A DNA stretch of 64,000 nt from Jeongeupia sp. USM3 (GTDB lineage: Bacteria > Pseudomonadota > Gammaproteobacteria > Burkholderiales > Chitinibacteraceae), in the NCBI RefSeq assembly GCF_001808185.1, contig NZ_CP017668.1, positions 2,914,001-2,978,000 on the forward strand, written 5' to 3'. Below, in pieces: positions 25,901-32,953 of the stretch. A program made the translations under genes and the position numbers. How positions within the stretch are numbered: position 1 is the first letter of the stretch; each line of letters opens with the position of its first letter. A model generated the notes under the pieces. The model had not been told where the DNA came from, ran no database searches, and saw nothing but the letters and a program-made list of their open reading frames with translations.

Positions 25901-26030
25901 CGCCGGCACCGACGCGATCCAGGGCTATCTGTTCAGCAAACCGCTGCCGCAGGACGAGTTCGAGGCGCTGCTGCAGGCGTCGCCACGGCTGGTGCTGTCG
26001 CGGACCGGCAACGAAATGAGGGCACAATGA
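22944..26030 (+). CDS. Membrane GGDEF-EAL protein with Cache-type sensor and two PAS domains
   Basis: 1028 residues. Order: TM1 (about 21-42), periplasmic Cache-like sensor (about 43-300), TM2 (about 305-325), PAS (about 340-455), PAS with PAC (about 465-580), GGDEF (about 590-755) and EAL (about 763-1020). RLGGDEFVIVL keeps an intact GGDEF active site and RxxD is not obvious at the expected I-site. GAEALIRWRHP and DDFGTGYSSLSYLKRF show an intact EAL phosphodiesterase core. It should make and/or break cyclic di-GMP in response to an extracellular ligand. The start is taken as TTG at 22944 with AGGAAA upstream; an ATG at about residue 29 would cut into TM1. Overlaps the GST gene by 4 bp. Confidence 0.9.
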   Translation: MTSVPVTLQDGDNGRSFGLIRRMLIALSISVVLFALAAVSWSIWRSYKETLAGAEQQMLTLARTMDEHVGRTMDASINTLLTLQRDDLFKMCVDAGDSACLHAYLQRQLGQAPQMATFAVARADGSLLASTLQYPPPAHNVGQYPYFKIARSRPAAPFYIAEQQADPTGDRPVIPVVTAITGRQGDFTGVLFAGIDPGYFRQFYRSISSRAGLSIEMFRDDGISLTHYPDSAFDVGHDLSQRPFFGSDFGAAQSGTFTEHSTRDGVTRIYGWRHVGGWPLGVMVGVDRDQVLAPWRHDSLVNGGVTASVLALAALLVVYVLRQLRRLERTEDALYLTRVAVERGADMAIWLDPDGIIRYVNATACHRLGYGERELLGMRLKDVNPGFDPDAWGPFWERLREQKHLFDEFVLKTRSGEAFPIEAYSNYIVFKGDEYNCAVVRDISERRLAEEAIVKSEQQLRLALDASNTGLFDMPLDRRQNAITSPEYDRLLGFAPGELVETFDKWKEQIYPGDRDVALSAFRDCYAGTAPQFVIEYRRRVKAGEYRWFLSRGKFVEFDHRERPTRLIGTVTDITERKVAQDRIIELANFDTVTGLANRNLLRDELRLAVAGAERHGRQLALLFLDLDRFKTINDSLGHTAGDQMLLQVAERLKRIAGKGDILARLGGDEFVIVLTEIDNAMHPGLVAEQILASFAEPFVLEAGGFATTTSIGISVYPDDGHDSDTLIRSADVAMYQAKSAGRNNYQYFTADMNARVSERLVLETSMSQALNENEFELYYQPQVSLKDGRITGAEALIRWRHPEHGLISPAKFIPIAEESRMIVPIGNWVLRQACRRAAVWMRETGQAMTIAVNLSPLQLHQSNLLDIVADALADAELPPHCLELEVTESVVMQEVEHVMTMLSGIKRLGVKLSVDDFGTGYSSLSYLKRFAFDKLKVDQSFVRDLTTDQNDAAIVLAIIGLGKTLGMSVLAEGVETPEQLDFLRRAGTDAIQGYLFSKPLPQDEFEALLQASPRLVLSRTGNEMRAQ

Positions 26031-26647
26031 AACTCGTCATCGGCAACAAGAACCATTCCTCGTGGTCGCTGCGACCCTGGCTGGCGATGAAGGTCGCCGG
26101 CCTGCACTTCGACGAGATCAACCACGACCTCTACGCCGACGGTGCACTGGCCGAGCGCCTGCGTCACGGCCCGACCGGCAAGGTGCCGGTGCTGATCGAC
26201 GGCGACATTACCGTGTGGGAGTCGCTGGCCATCGCCGAATACCTCGCCGAGGCCGAGCCGGCGCTGTGGCCGGCCGACCGTGCCGCGCGCACCGTCGCCC
26301 GCGCCGTCTGTGCCGAGATGCACGCCGGTTTCACCGTCCTGCGCACGCAATGCCCGATGAACGTGCAGCTGCGGACCCGGACCGACGTCGATGCCGCGCT
26401 GGCCGCCGAGCTCGACCGGCTGGCCGCGCTGTGGGCCGATTGCCGGAAGCGCTTCGGCGCCGGCGGCGATTTCCTGTTCGGCGCGTTCAGCCATGCCGAT
26501 GCGTTTTTCGCGCCGGTCGCGACGCGGATCCGCAGTTACGGCCTGCCGGTACCACAGGCCGTGCAGGCGTACGCCGACACCCTGCTGGCGCTGCCGGCCT
26601 TTCTCGACTGGGAAGCGGCTGCCGGGCGCGAAACGCGCCACGGCTGA
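26027..26647 (+). CDS. Glutathione S-transferase family protein
   Basis: 206 residues. N-terminal thioredoxin-fold domain (KLVIGNKNHSSWSLRPWLAM; the SSWS serine is the likely glutathione-activating residue, zeta/beta-like) with the GSH-binding cis-Pro in GKVPVLID and the following ESLAIAEYLAE. The helical C-terminal domain follows from about residue 90. It probably conjugates or reduces small electrophiles using glutathione. It overlaps the c-di-GMP gene (ATGA), which is an unusual partner, so a shared function is not implied. Start at the ATG 26027. Confidence 0.9.
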   Translation: MKLVIGNKNHSSWSLRPWLAMKVAGLHFDEINHDLYADGALAERLRHGPTGKVPVLIDGDITVWESLAIAEYLAEAEPALWPADRAARTVARAVCAEMHAGFTVLRTQCPMNVQLRTRTDVDAALAAELDRLAALWADCRKRFGAGGDFLFGAFSHADAFFAPVATRIRSYGLPVPQAVQAYADTLLALPAFLDWEAAAGRETRHG

Positions 26648-26664
26648 GCGGCCGCCGGAAGGGC

Positions 26665-26693
26665 TTGCCTAAAAATTAGGCAGGACGTAGAAT
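26665..26693 (+). promoter_or_regulatory. dusB-fis promoter overlapping a palindrome
   Basis: TTGCCT (26665-26670), 17 bp, TAGAAT (26688-26693). The perfect inverted repeat TGCCTAA-AAA-TTAGGCA (26666-26682) covers the -35 box and spacer, so a bound dimer would block polymerase. Confidence 0.6.
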
Positions 26694-26722
26694 CCCGCCC
26701 TTCGTCGATCACCCGCCCGCCC

Positions 26723-27745
26723 ATGCACATCGGCCCGTACACCCTTGCGAACAATCTGATCGTTGCGCCGATGGCCGGCGTTACCGATCGGCCGTTCCGC
26801 ATGCTGTGCAAGCGCTTCGGCGCCGGCCACGCGGTGTCGGAGATGATCACCGCCGACCAGAGCCTGCGGCTGACGAAGAAAACGCTCAAACGCGCCGACT
26901 TCGACGGCGAACTCGCACCGATCTCGGTGCAGATCGCCGGTTCCGATCCGGAGCAGCTGGCGCAGGCGGCGCGTTACCAGGTCGAGAACGGTGCGCAGAT
27001 CGTCGACATCAACATGGGCTGCCCGGCCAAGAAAGTGTGCAACAAGCTCGCCGGCTCGGCGCTGCTCAAGGACGAGGACCTTGTCGGCCGGATTCTCGAC
27101 GCGGTGGTCGCCGCCGTCGATGTGCCGGTAACGCTGAAGACCCGGCTGGGTTTTTGCAACGGCGAGGAAAACATCCTGCGCGTCGCCCGGCGTGCCGAGG
27201 ATGCGGGGATCGCGGCGCTGGCGATCCACGGCCGCACGCGCGAGGACATGTATAACGGCGCCGCGCGCTATGCGCTGATCCGTGAAGTCAAACAGCAGTT
27301 GCGCATTCCGGTGATCGCCAACGGCGACATCGACAGCCCGCACAAGGCGGCCGAGGTGCTGAGGGCGACCGGCGCCGACGCGATCATGGTCGGCCGTGCC
27401 GCGCAGGGCAGGCCGTGGCTGTTTCGCGAGATCGGCCACTATCTGGCAAGTGGCGAGCTGCTGCCGCCGCCGCAGGTCGTCGAGATCCGCGACGTGCTGC
27501 TCGAGCATCTCGACGCGCTGTACGCGTTCTACGGCGAGTACTCGGGCTGCCGGATCGCCCGCAAGCACATTGCCTGGTACACCAAGGGCCTCGCCGGCGG
27601 CAACGATTTCCGCCAGCGCATGTACGGGCTGGAAACAACCCACGAACAAAAAAACGCGACCCGGGCGTTCTTCGACGGCCTGCTGGCCGGCGGCGAACGG
27701 CTCGTTTACGTCGCGACCGAACCAGAAGAACAGGGGGAAGTATGA
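26723..27745 (+). CDS. dusB: tRNA-dihydrouridine synthase B
   Basis: 340 residues. FMN-dependent TIM-barrel enzyme that reduces uridines in the tRNA D-loop. LIVAPMAGVTDRPFR is the FMN-binding start, NMGCPAKKVCNKLAGSALL carries the catalytic Cys, and HGRTREDMYNG plus ANGDIDSPHKA are FMN/RNA-binding stretches. DusB is the usual partner of fis in proteobacteria. The last codons overlap the fis start by 4 bp. Confidence 0.96.
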   Translation: MHIGPYTLANNLIVAPMAGVTDRPFRMLCKRFGAGHAVSEMITADQSLRLTKKTLKRADFDGELAPISVQIAGSDPEQLAQAARYQVENGAQIVDINMGCPAKKVCNKLAGSALLKDEDLVGRILDAVVAAVDVPVTLKTRLGFCNGEENILRVARRAEDAGIAALAIHGRTREDMYNGAARYALIREVKQQLRIPVIANGDIDSPHKAAEVLRATGADAIMVGRAAQGRPWLFREIGHYLASGELLPPPQVVEIRDVLLEHLDALYAFYGEYSGCRIARKHIAWYTKGLAGGNDFRQRMYGLETTHEQKNATRAFFDGLLAGGERLVYVATEPEEQGEV

Positions 27746-27987
27746 ACCGGGAAGATCCAAGCGATCCGATCGCCGCGGTGATCCACGCGTCGCTGACGCA
27801 GTATTTCGACGATCTGGACGGCGAGGCACCGTGCGCCGTTTACGACATGGTGCTGGCGCGCGTCGAAAAACCCTTGCTGCTGCTCGTGCTCGAGCGCGTC
27901 GGCGGCAACCAGACGCGGGCGGCCGAAGTGCTCGGCATCAATCGCAACACCCTCAGAAAAAAACTGCAGACCTACGATCTGCTGTAA
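27742..27987 (+). CDS. fis: DNA-binding protein Fis
   Basis: 81 residues, slightly shorter than E. coli Fis. The C-terminal helix-turn-helix is GGNQTRAAEVLGINRNTLRK. The N-terminal half contains YFDDLDGEAPCAVYDMVLARVEKPLL, the dimer helices. It bends DNA, modulates rRNA promoters, recombination and growth-phase expression. Translationally coupled to dusB by ATGA, the classic arrangement. Confidence 0.95.
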   Translation: MNREDPSDPIAAVIHASLTQYFDDLDGEAPCAVYDMVLARVEKPLLLLVLERVGGNQTRAAEVLGINRNTLRKKLQTYDLL

Positions 27988-27996
27988 GAGCAAAAA

Positions 27997-28089
27997 CGGC
28001 TAACTAAATCCCAGCGTAGCGGTGCTGGCAAGGCGTGCGACACGCAGACAGTACATACGGCAAGTGAGCACGGCCAGCAGTGTTAGCCG
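27997..28089. repeat. Imperfect palindrome upstream of purH, possible relative of the A/B repeat
   Basis: Outer arms CGGCTAAC (27997-28004) and GTTAGCCG (28082-28089) are perfect; inner arms TGCTGGC (28023-28029) and GCCAGCA (28073-28079) are perfect; between them lies the hairpin GCGTG-CGA-CACGC (28033-28045). On the minus strand it contains CGCCTTG followed by CGCTAC, resembling the landmarks in the elements at 7088 and 34196. It could instead be a structured purH leader. Confidence 0.5.
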
Positions 28090-28121
28090 CGACCATTCGG
28101 AATGACCTTCAGGAGAGCAGT

Positions 28122-29684
28122 ATGAGCAAGATTCAGCGTGCGCTGATCAGCGTATCGGACAAGACCGGTGTCCTCGAGTTTGCCCAGGCGCTGGCGGCGC
28201 AGGGCGTCGAGATCCTTTCGACCGGCGGCACCGCCAAGCTGTTCTTTGACGCCGGCGTGCCGGTAATCGAAGTCGCCGACTACACCGGTTTCCCGGAAAT
28301 GCTCGACGGCCGCGTCAAGACGCTGCATCCGAAGATCCACGGCGGCATCCTCGGCCGTCGCGACCTCGAGTCGCACGTCGCCAAGATGGCCGAACACGAG
28401 ATCGGCAACATCGACCTCGTCTGCGTCAACCTCTACCCGTTCGAGGCGACGATCGCCAAGCCCGACTGCAGCTTCGAAGACGCGATCGAGAACATCGATA
28501 TCGGCGGCCCGGCGATGGTACGCTCGGCGGCGAAGAACCACGCCCACGTGGCGATCGTCACCGATGCCGAGGACTACGCGGCGCTGATCGACGAAATGAA
28601 GGCGAACGCCGGCGCGCTGACGCTGGCGACGCGCAAGAATCTGGCCAAGAAGGCGTTCAGCCACACCGCAGCCTACGACGGCGCGATCTCGAACTACCTG
28701 ACCGCGCTGAACGACGACGGCGAGAAGGCCGCGTATCCGAACCGGCTGAACCTGCAGTTCGTCAAGGTGCAGGACATGCGCTACGGCGAGAACCCGCACC
28801 AGAGCGCGGCGTTCTTCCGTGACCTGCACCCGGCCGCCGGCACGCTGGCGGGCTACAAGCAGTGGCAAGGTAAAGAGTTGAGCTACAACAACATCGCCGA
28901 CGCCGACGCGGCGTGGGAAGCGGTCAAGCAGTTCGAAGAACCGGCCTGCGTCATCGTCAAGCACGCCAACCCGTGCGGCGTCGCCGTCGCGAGCGACTCG
29001 TACGCCGCGTACCGCCTCGCGTTCGCGACCGACACCACCAGCGCCTTCGGCGGCATCATCGCCTTCAACAAGCCGATCGACGTCGATACCGTCGAAGCGG
29101 TCAGCAAGCAGTTCATGGAAGTGCTGATCGCTCCGGCGTACACGCCGGCCGCGCTCGAGCTGCTGTCGAAAAAGGTCAACGTGCGCGTGCTCGAAGTCGC
29201 GATCGAATCGGGCGAGAACAAGTTCGACCTCAAGCGCGTCGGCGGCGGCCTGCTGGTGCAGACGCCGGACACCCATGCGCTGAAGCTGACCGACCTCAAG
29301 GTCGTCACCAAGAAGCAGCCGACGCCGGAACAGCTCAAGGACCTGCTGTTCGCGTGGAATGTCGCCAAGTTCGTCAAGTCGAACGCCATCGTGTTCTGCG
29401 GCAAGGGCCAGACGCTCGGCATCGGCGCCGGCCAGATGAGCCGCGTCGACAGCACCAAGATCGCCGCGATCAAGGCGCGCAACGCCGGTCTCGAGCTGCG
29501 CGGTTCGGTTGCCGCGTCGGATGCGTTCTTCCCGTTCCGCGACGGCGTCGACGTGATCGCCGAGAACGGCGTGTCGGCGATCATCCAGCCGGGCGGCTCG
29601 GTGCGTGACGACGAAGTGATCGCCGCGGCCGACGAGCACGGCATCGCGATGGTCGTCACCGGTGTGCGCCATTTCCGTCACTGA
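28122..29684 (+). CDS. purH: Bifunctional AICAR transformylase / IMP cyclohydrolase
   Basis: 520 residues catalysing the last two steps of IMP synthesis. The N-terminal cyclohydrolase (about 1-190) begins IQRALISVSDKTGVLEFA and has the HPKIHGGIL segment; the transformylase part shows MRYGENPHQSAAF, AVIVKHANPCGVA-type VKHANPCGVAVASD (catalytic Lys-His) and SDAFFPFRDG. The start ATG at 28122 has AGGAGAG 6-7 bp upstream. pagP and purD follow, spaced 12 and 19 bp. Confidence 0.97.
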   Translation: MSKIQRALISVSDKTGVLEFAQALAAQGVEILSTGGTAKLFFDAGVPVIEVADYTGFPEMLDGRVKTLHPKIHGGILGRRDLESHVAKMAEHEIGNIDLVCVNLYPFEATIAKPDCSFEDAIENIDIGGPAMVRSAAKNHAHVAIVTDAEDYAALIDEMKANAGALTLATRKNLAKKAFSHTAAYDGAISNYLTALNDDGEKAAYPNRLNLQFVKVQDMRYGENPHQSAAFFRDLHPAAGTLAGYKQWQGKELSYNNIADADAAWEAVKQFEEPACVIVKHANPCGVAVASDSYAAYRLAFATDTTSAFGGIIAFNKPIDVDTVEAVSKQFMEVLIAPAYTPAALELLSKKVNVRVLEVAIESGENKFDLKRVGGGLLVQTPDTHALKLTDLKVVTKKQPTPEQLKDLLFAWNVAKFVKSNAIVFCGKGQTLGIGAGQMSRVDSTKIAAIKARNAGLELRGSVAASDAFFPFRDGVDVIAENGVSAIIQPGGSVRDDEVIAAADEHGIAMVVTGVRHFRH

Positions 29685-29696
29685 GCCGGAGGCCCG

Positions 29697-30257
29697 ATGA
29701 AACGCTGGTTGGCAACCGCCGCCTCCACGCTTGCGCTGGCATCGCCGGCGCAGGCCGATTGCGGCAATATGGGCGAATGGCTCGGCAGTGCCTGCAGCCA
29801 TCTGGGCAAGATCGCCGACGAGGGGAGCTGGGACGCGTACGTCACCGGCTTTACCTGGCACGACCCGAGCACCTGGACCGACGAGAAGCTCGACGAGCTC
29901 AACGACAAGGCCTGGGGCGGCGGGATCGGCAAGCACCTCGTCGACGAGAACGGCAACCACGACATGCTGTACGGTCTGGTGTTTGCCGATTCGCACAAGG
30001 ACCCGGAGCTGATGCTCGGCTACGCCAGGATCTGGTTCTGGCCGTCGCACAGCACCGTGTCGGTCGGCGCCGGCTATACGGTCGGCCTGACGTCGCGGCG
30101 CGACATCATCAACGGCATTCCGTTTCCGTACATCCTGCCGGCGGTCTCGCTGCGCGTCTGGCGCGTGTCGCTGCTGGGCACGTTCATCCCGTCGCTGAGC
30201 AGCGGCCTCAACAGCGGCAATGTCGGTTTCGTGTTCGGCCGCTACGAATTCAAATAA
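29697..30257 (+). CDS. pagP: Lipid A palmitoyltransferase PagP
   Basis: 186 residues with a signal peptide (cut after PAQA, residue 20). An N-terminal amphipathic helix precedes an eight-stranded outer-membrane barrel. TWHDPSTWTDEKLDELND and WGGGIGKHLVDENGNHDMLY match PagP closely. Catalytic residues map as His55, Asp98 and Ser99, with the same 43-residue spacing as His33-Asp76-Ser77 in E. coli. It moves palmitate from phospholipid to lipid A in the outer leaflet, stiffening the membrane and resisting cationic peptides. Its position between purH and purD, in the same direction with short gaps, is unexpected. Confidence 0.88.
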   Translation: MKRWLATAASTLALASPAQADCGNMGEWLGSACSHLGKIADEGSWDAYVTGFTWHDPSTWTDEKLDELNDKAWGGGIGKHLVDENGNHDMLYGLVFADSHKDPELMLGYARIWFWPSHSTVSVGAGYTVGLTSRRDIINGIPFPYILPAVSLRVWRVSLLGTFIPSLSSGLNSGNVGFVFGRYEFK

Positions 30258-30276
30258 GCGGGTTTGGAGTTAAGCA

Positions 30277-31551
30277 ATGAATATTCTCGTCATCGGTAAC
30301 GGCGGCCGCGAGCATGCGCTGGCGTGGAAGATCGCCCAGTCGCCGCGCGTCGGCAAGGTCTTCGTCGCACCGGGCAACGCCGGTACGGCGCTCGAGCCGA
30401 ACCTGACCAACGTGCCGATCACCGACATTCCGGTGCTGATCGAGTTCGCCAAGCGCGAGAACGTCGCGTTCACGGTCGTCGGCCCCGAGGCGCCGCTGTC
30501 CAAGGGCATCGTCGATGCGTTCCGCGCCGAAGGGCTGAAGATCTTCGGCCCGACCAGGGCCGGTGCGCAGCTCGAATGGTCGAAGGACTTTGCCAAGGCG
30601 TTCATGAAGCGCCACGGCATTCCGACCGCCGACTACGAAACCTTCGGCGACGCCGGTCAGGCGCACGCCTATATCGACGCGAAAGGCGCGCCGATCGTCA
30701 TCAAGGCCGACGGCCTCGCCGCCGGCAAGGGCGTCGTCGTTGCGATGACGCTCGATGAGGCGCACGCGGCGGTCGACATGATGCTCGAGGGCAACAAGTT
30801 CGGCGACGCCGGCGCCCGCGTCGTGATCGAGGAGTTCCTGACCGGCGAGGAAGCAAGCTTCATCGTCATGGTCGACGGCAAGAACGTGCTGCCGATGGCG
30901 TCCAGCCAGGACCACAAGCGCCTGCTCGACAACGACGAAGGTCCGAACACCGGCGGCATGGGCGCGTACAGCCCGGCGCCGGTGGTGACGCCGGAAATCC
31001 ATGCCAAGGCAATGCGCGAAGTGATCCTGCCGACCGTGGCCGGCATGGCCAAGGATGGCGTCGTCTACACCGGTTTCCTCTACGCGGGCCTGATGGTCGG
31101 CGAAGACGGTTCGGTCAAGGTCGTCGAGTTCAACTGCCGCTTCGGTGATCCGGAAACGCAGCCGATCATGCTGCGGCTGAAGAGCGACCTCGTGACGCTG
31201 CTCGAGCACGGCATCGACGGTACGCTCGACCAGACCGAGGCCGAATGGGACCGGCGTGCGGCGCTCGGCATCGTCATGGCCGCGGCCAACTACCCCGAAA
31301 CGCCGCGCGCCGGCGATGTGATCACCGGCCTGCCCGGTGAGCTGGAAGACGGCCACGTGTTCCACGCCGGTACCAGGCTCGACGAACAAGGCCGCCCGGT
31401 GACGAGCGGTGGGCGCGTGCTGTGCGTGACGGCGTTCGGCGAGGGCTTCAGACAGGCGCAGAAGCGCGCATACGAGATTCTCGATGGTGTGCATTTCGAC
31501 GGCGCGCAGTTCCGCCGCGATATCGGCTGGCGCGCGATCACGCGTAAGTAA
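30277..31551 (+). CDS. purD: Phosphoribosylamine-glycine ligase
   Basis: 424 residues, ATP-grasp enzyme making glycinamide ribonucleotide. MNILVIGNGGREHALAWKI is diagnostic; KADGLAAGKGVVVA is the ATP loop, and VVEFNCRFGDPETQ holds the metal-binding Glu/Asn. Second purine gene of this operon after purH, with a strong terminator 17 bp downstream. Confidence 0.97.
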   Translation: MNILVIGNGGREHALAWKIAQSPRVGKVFVAPGNAGTALEPNLTNVPITDIPVLIEFAKRENVAFTVVGPEAPLSKGIVDAFRAEGLKIFGPTRAGAQLEWSKDFAKAFMKRHGIPTADYETFGDAGQAHAYIDAKGAPIVIKADGLAAGKGVVVAMTLDEAHAAVDMMLEGNKFGDAGARVVIEEFLTGEEASFIVMVDGKNVLPMASSQDHKRLLDNDEGPNTGGMGAYSPAPVVTPEIHAKAMREVILPTVAGMAKDGVVYTGFLYAGLMVGEDGSVKVVEFNCRFGDPETQPIMLRLKSDLVTLLEHGIDGTLDQTEAEWDRRAALGIVMAAANYPETPRAGDVITGLPGELEDGHVFHAGTRLDEQGRPVTSGGRVLCVTAFGEGFRQAQKRAYEILDGVHFDGAQFRRDIGWRAITRK

Positions 31552-31567
31552 GCGTCGTGCCCCTCGG

Positions 31568-31591
31568 AAAGGCCGCCTTCGGGCGGCCTTT
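31568..31591 (+). terminator. Terminator of purH-pagP-purD
   Basis: AAAGGCCGCC (31568-31577), tetraloop TTCG, GGCGGCCTTT (31582-31591): a perfect 10-bp stem with a short T-run. Confidence 0.85.
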
Positions 31592-31648
31592 CTGCTGGCC
31601 CACGGTTATGCTGCAGGCATGGGACGATCCGGCCCGACAGGAGGGAGA

Positions 31649-32938
31649 ATGGACGCGCGTAAGGGGCTGAGAACCGCGTTGCTGCTGGTGCTGATCGCCG
31701 CGCTGGGCGCCTGCGGCTTTGCCCGCCGCGTGGTCAGGCTCGAGGAGAACCGCAGCGAGATCGCGCGCAACGGTGTCGTCGCCGGCGCGGTGCAGCTCGA
31801 CGGCGTTCCGATCGAGCAGGTCGAAGTCGTGCTGCTGCGGGTCGAGTACGACGGCGTGCAGGCTGTGGCGTCGAGCCACGTCGGCGAAGGCGGCTACTTC
31901 GCCTTTCTGGTACCGCAGCAGGGGCGCTATGCGCTGGTCGCGTATCACGACCGCAACGGCAACGGCCGCGCCGACGGCGACGAGGCGTCGGCCGGTATCG
32001 GGCTGCCGGCCGGGGTCGAGGTTGGCCCCGGCGACGAGTACATGCCGTGCTTTGCGCTCGGCAAGGAGGCGCGGCCACTTCATGCGGACCTCCGCAGCCG
32101 GCTGGCCGACGTGCCGGCCGGTATGCGCAGCAGGCTGCAGCTCTTCGCGGGCCGCACGGCCGCGATTGACGACGCGCGCTTCGGCCGCGCCTTCGGCGCC
32201 AAGGGCCTGTGGGCGCCGCTCGATTTCGTCTCTGAACTGGGGATCGGCGTCTATTTCCTCGAGCCCTACCGCGCCGACCGGATTCCGGTGCTGTTCGTCC
32301 ACGGCGTCGGCGGCTATCCGCAGCAATGGAAGCAGATCGTCGCCGGGCTCGACCGAAAGCGCTTCCAGCCGTGGGTCTACCAGTACCCGAGCGGGATGCG
32401 CCTGGCGCACAGCGGCGACACGCTGGCCGATCTGCTGCAGACGCTGCAGCGCGAATACGGCTTCAGCCGGATGATCGTCGTCGCGCACAGCGTCGGCGGA
32501 CTGGTGTCGCGGCAGGCGATCCGCCGGCTGGCGAAGACCGATCCACAGCAGCCGGTGATGCTCTTCGTCACGCTGTCGACGCCGTGGGGAGGCGATGCGC
32601 TGGCGCAACTCGGTGTCAGCCGTTCGCCGGTGACGATTCCGTCGTGGCAGGACATCGCGCCGGACAGCGACTTCCTGCGCCAGTTGCTCAAGTCGCCGCT
32701 GCCGGTGCCGCACCAGCTGTTCTTCGGCTATCGCGGCAGCAGCATGCTGGTGCAGGGCAACAGCGACGGCACGATCGCGCTCGCCAGCCAGCTGGCGATG
32801 CCGGTGCAGCAGGGCGCGGTGCGGGTGACCGGTTTCGACGAAACGCACACGTCGATCCTCGGCAGCCGCGATGTCGGCGGCGAGATCAACCGGGCGCTTG
32901 AACAGGCGGTCGCCGCCGACCGGCTGGCCGGGCGCTAG
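31649..32938 (+). CDS. Alpha/beta-hydrolase lipoprotein (lipase/esterase-like)
   Basis: 429 residues. Lipoprotein signal with lipobox LGAC (Cys about 22). A beta-rich N-terminal domain (about 45-135, GAVQLDGVPIEQVEVVLLR, YHDRNGNGRAD) precedes an alpha/beta-hydrolase domain. PVLFVHGVGGYPQQW is the oxyanion HG loop, VAHSVGGLVSRQ is the nucleophile elbow (GHSxGG type), and ETHTSIL near the C-terminus probably gives the catalytic His. It resembles PGAP1-like lipases and may act on lipids at the outer membrane. The ATG at 31649 follows GGAGGGAG; an upstream in-frame stretch runs through the purD terminator and is rejected. Confidence 0.8.
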   Translation: MDARKGLRTALLLVLIAALGACGFARRVVRLEENRSEIARNGVVAGAVQLDGVPIEQVEVVLLRVEYDGVQAVASSHVGEGGYFAFLVPQQGRYALVAYHDRNGNGRADGDEASAGIGLPAGVEVGPGDEYMPCFALGKEARPLHADLRSRLADVPAGMRSRLQLFAGRTAAIDDARFGRAFGAKGLWAPLDFVSELGIGVYFLEPYRADRIPVLFVHGVGGYPQQWKQIVAGLDRKRFQPWVYQYPSGMRLAHSGDTLADLLQTLQREYGFSRMIVVAHSVGGLVSRQAIRRLAKTDPQQPVMLFVTLSTPWGGDALAQLGVSRSPVTIPSWQDIAPDSDFLRQLLKSPLPVPHQLFFGYRGSSMLVQGNSDGTIALASQLAMPVQQGAVRVTGFDETHTSILGSRDVGGEINRALEQAVAADRLAGR

Positions 32939-32953
32939 GGCCCGGCCGGCGCG

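Noticed and set aside
22563..26027. A 1154-codon open frame on the minus strand opposite the c-di-GMP gene
   Set aside because: High GC leaves the antisense frame free of stops. The sense frame has Cache, PAS, GGDEF and EAL domains with intact motifs, and the antisense product is Arg/Glu/Leu-biased with no domain.
27988..28121. ZTP (pfl) riboswitch upstream of purH
   Set aside because: The conserved ZTP core sequences are not visible. The nested palindromes resemble the intergenic repeat family at least as well.
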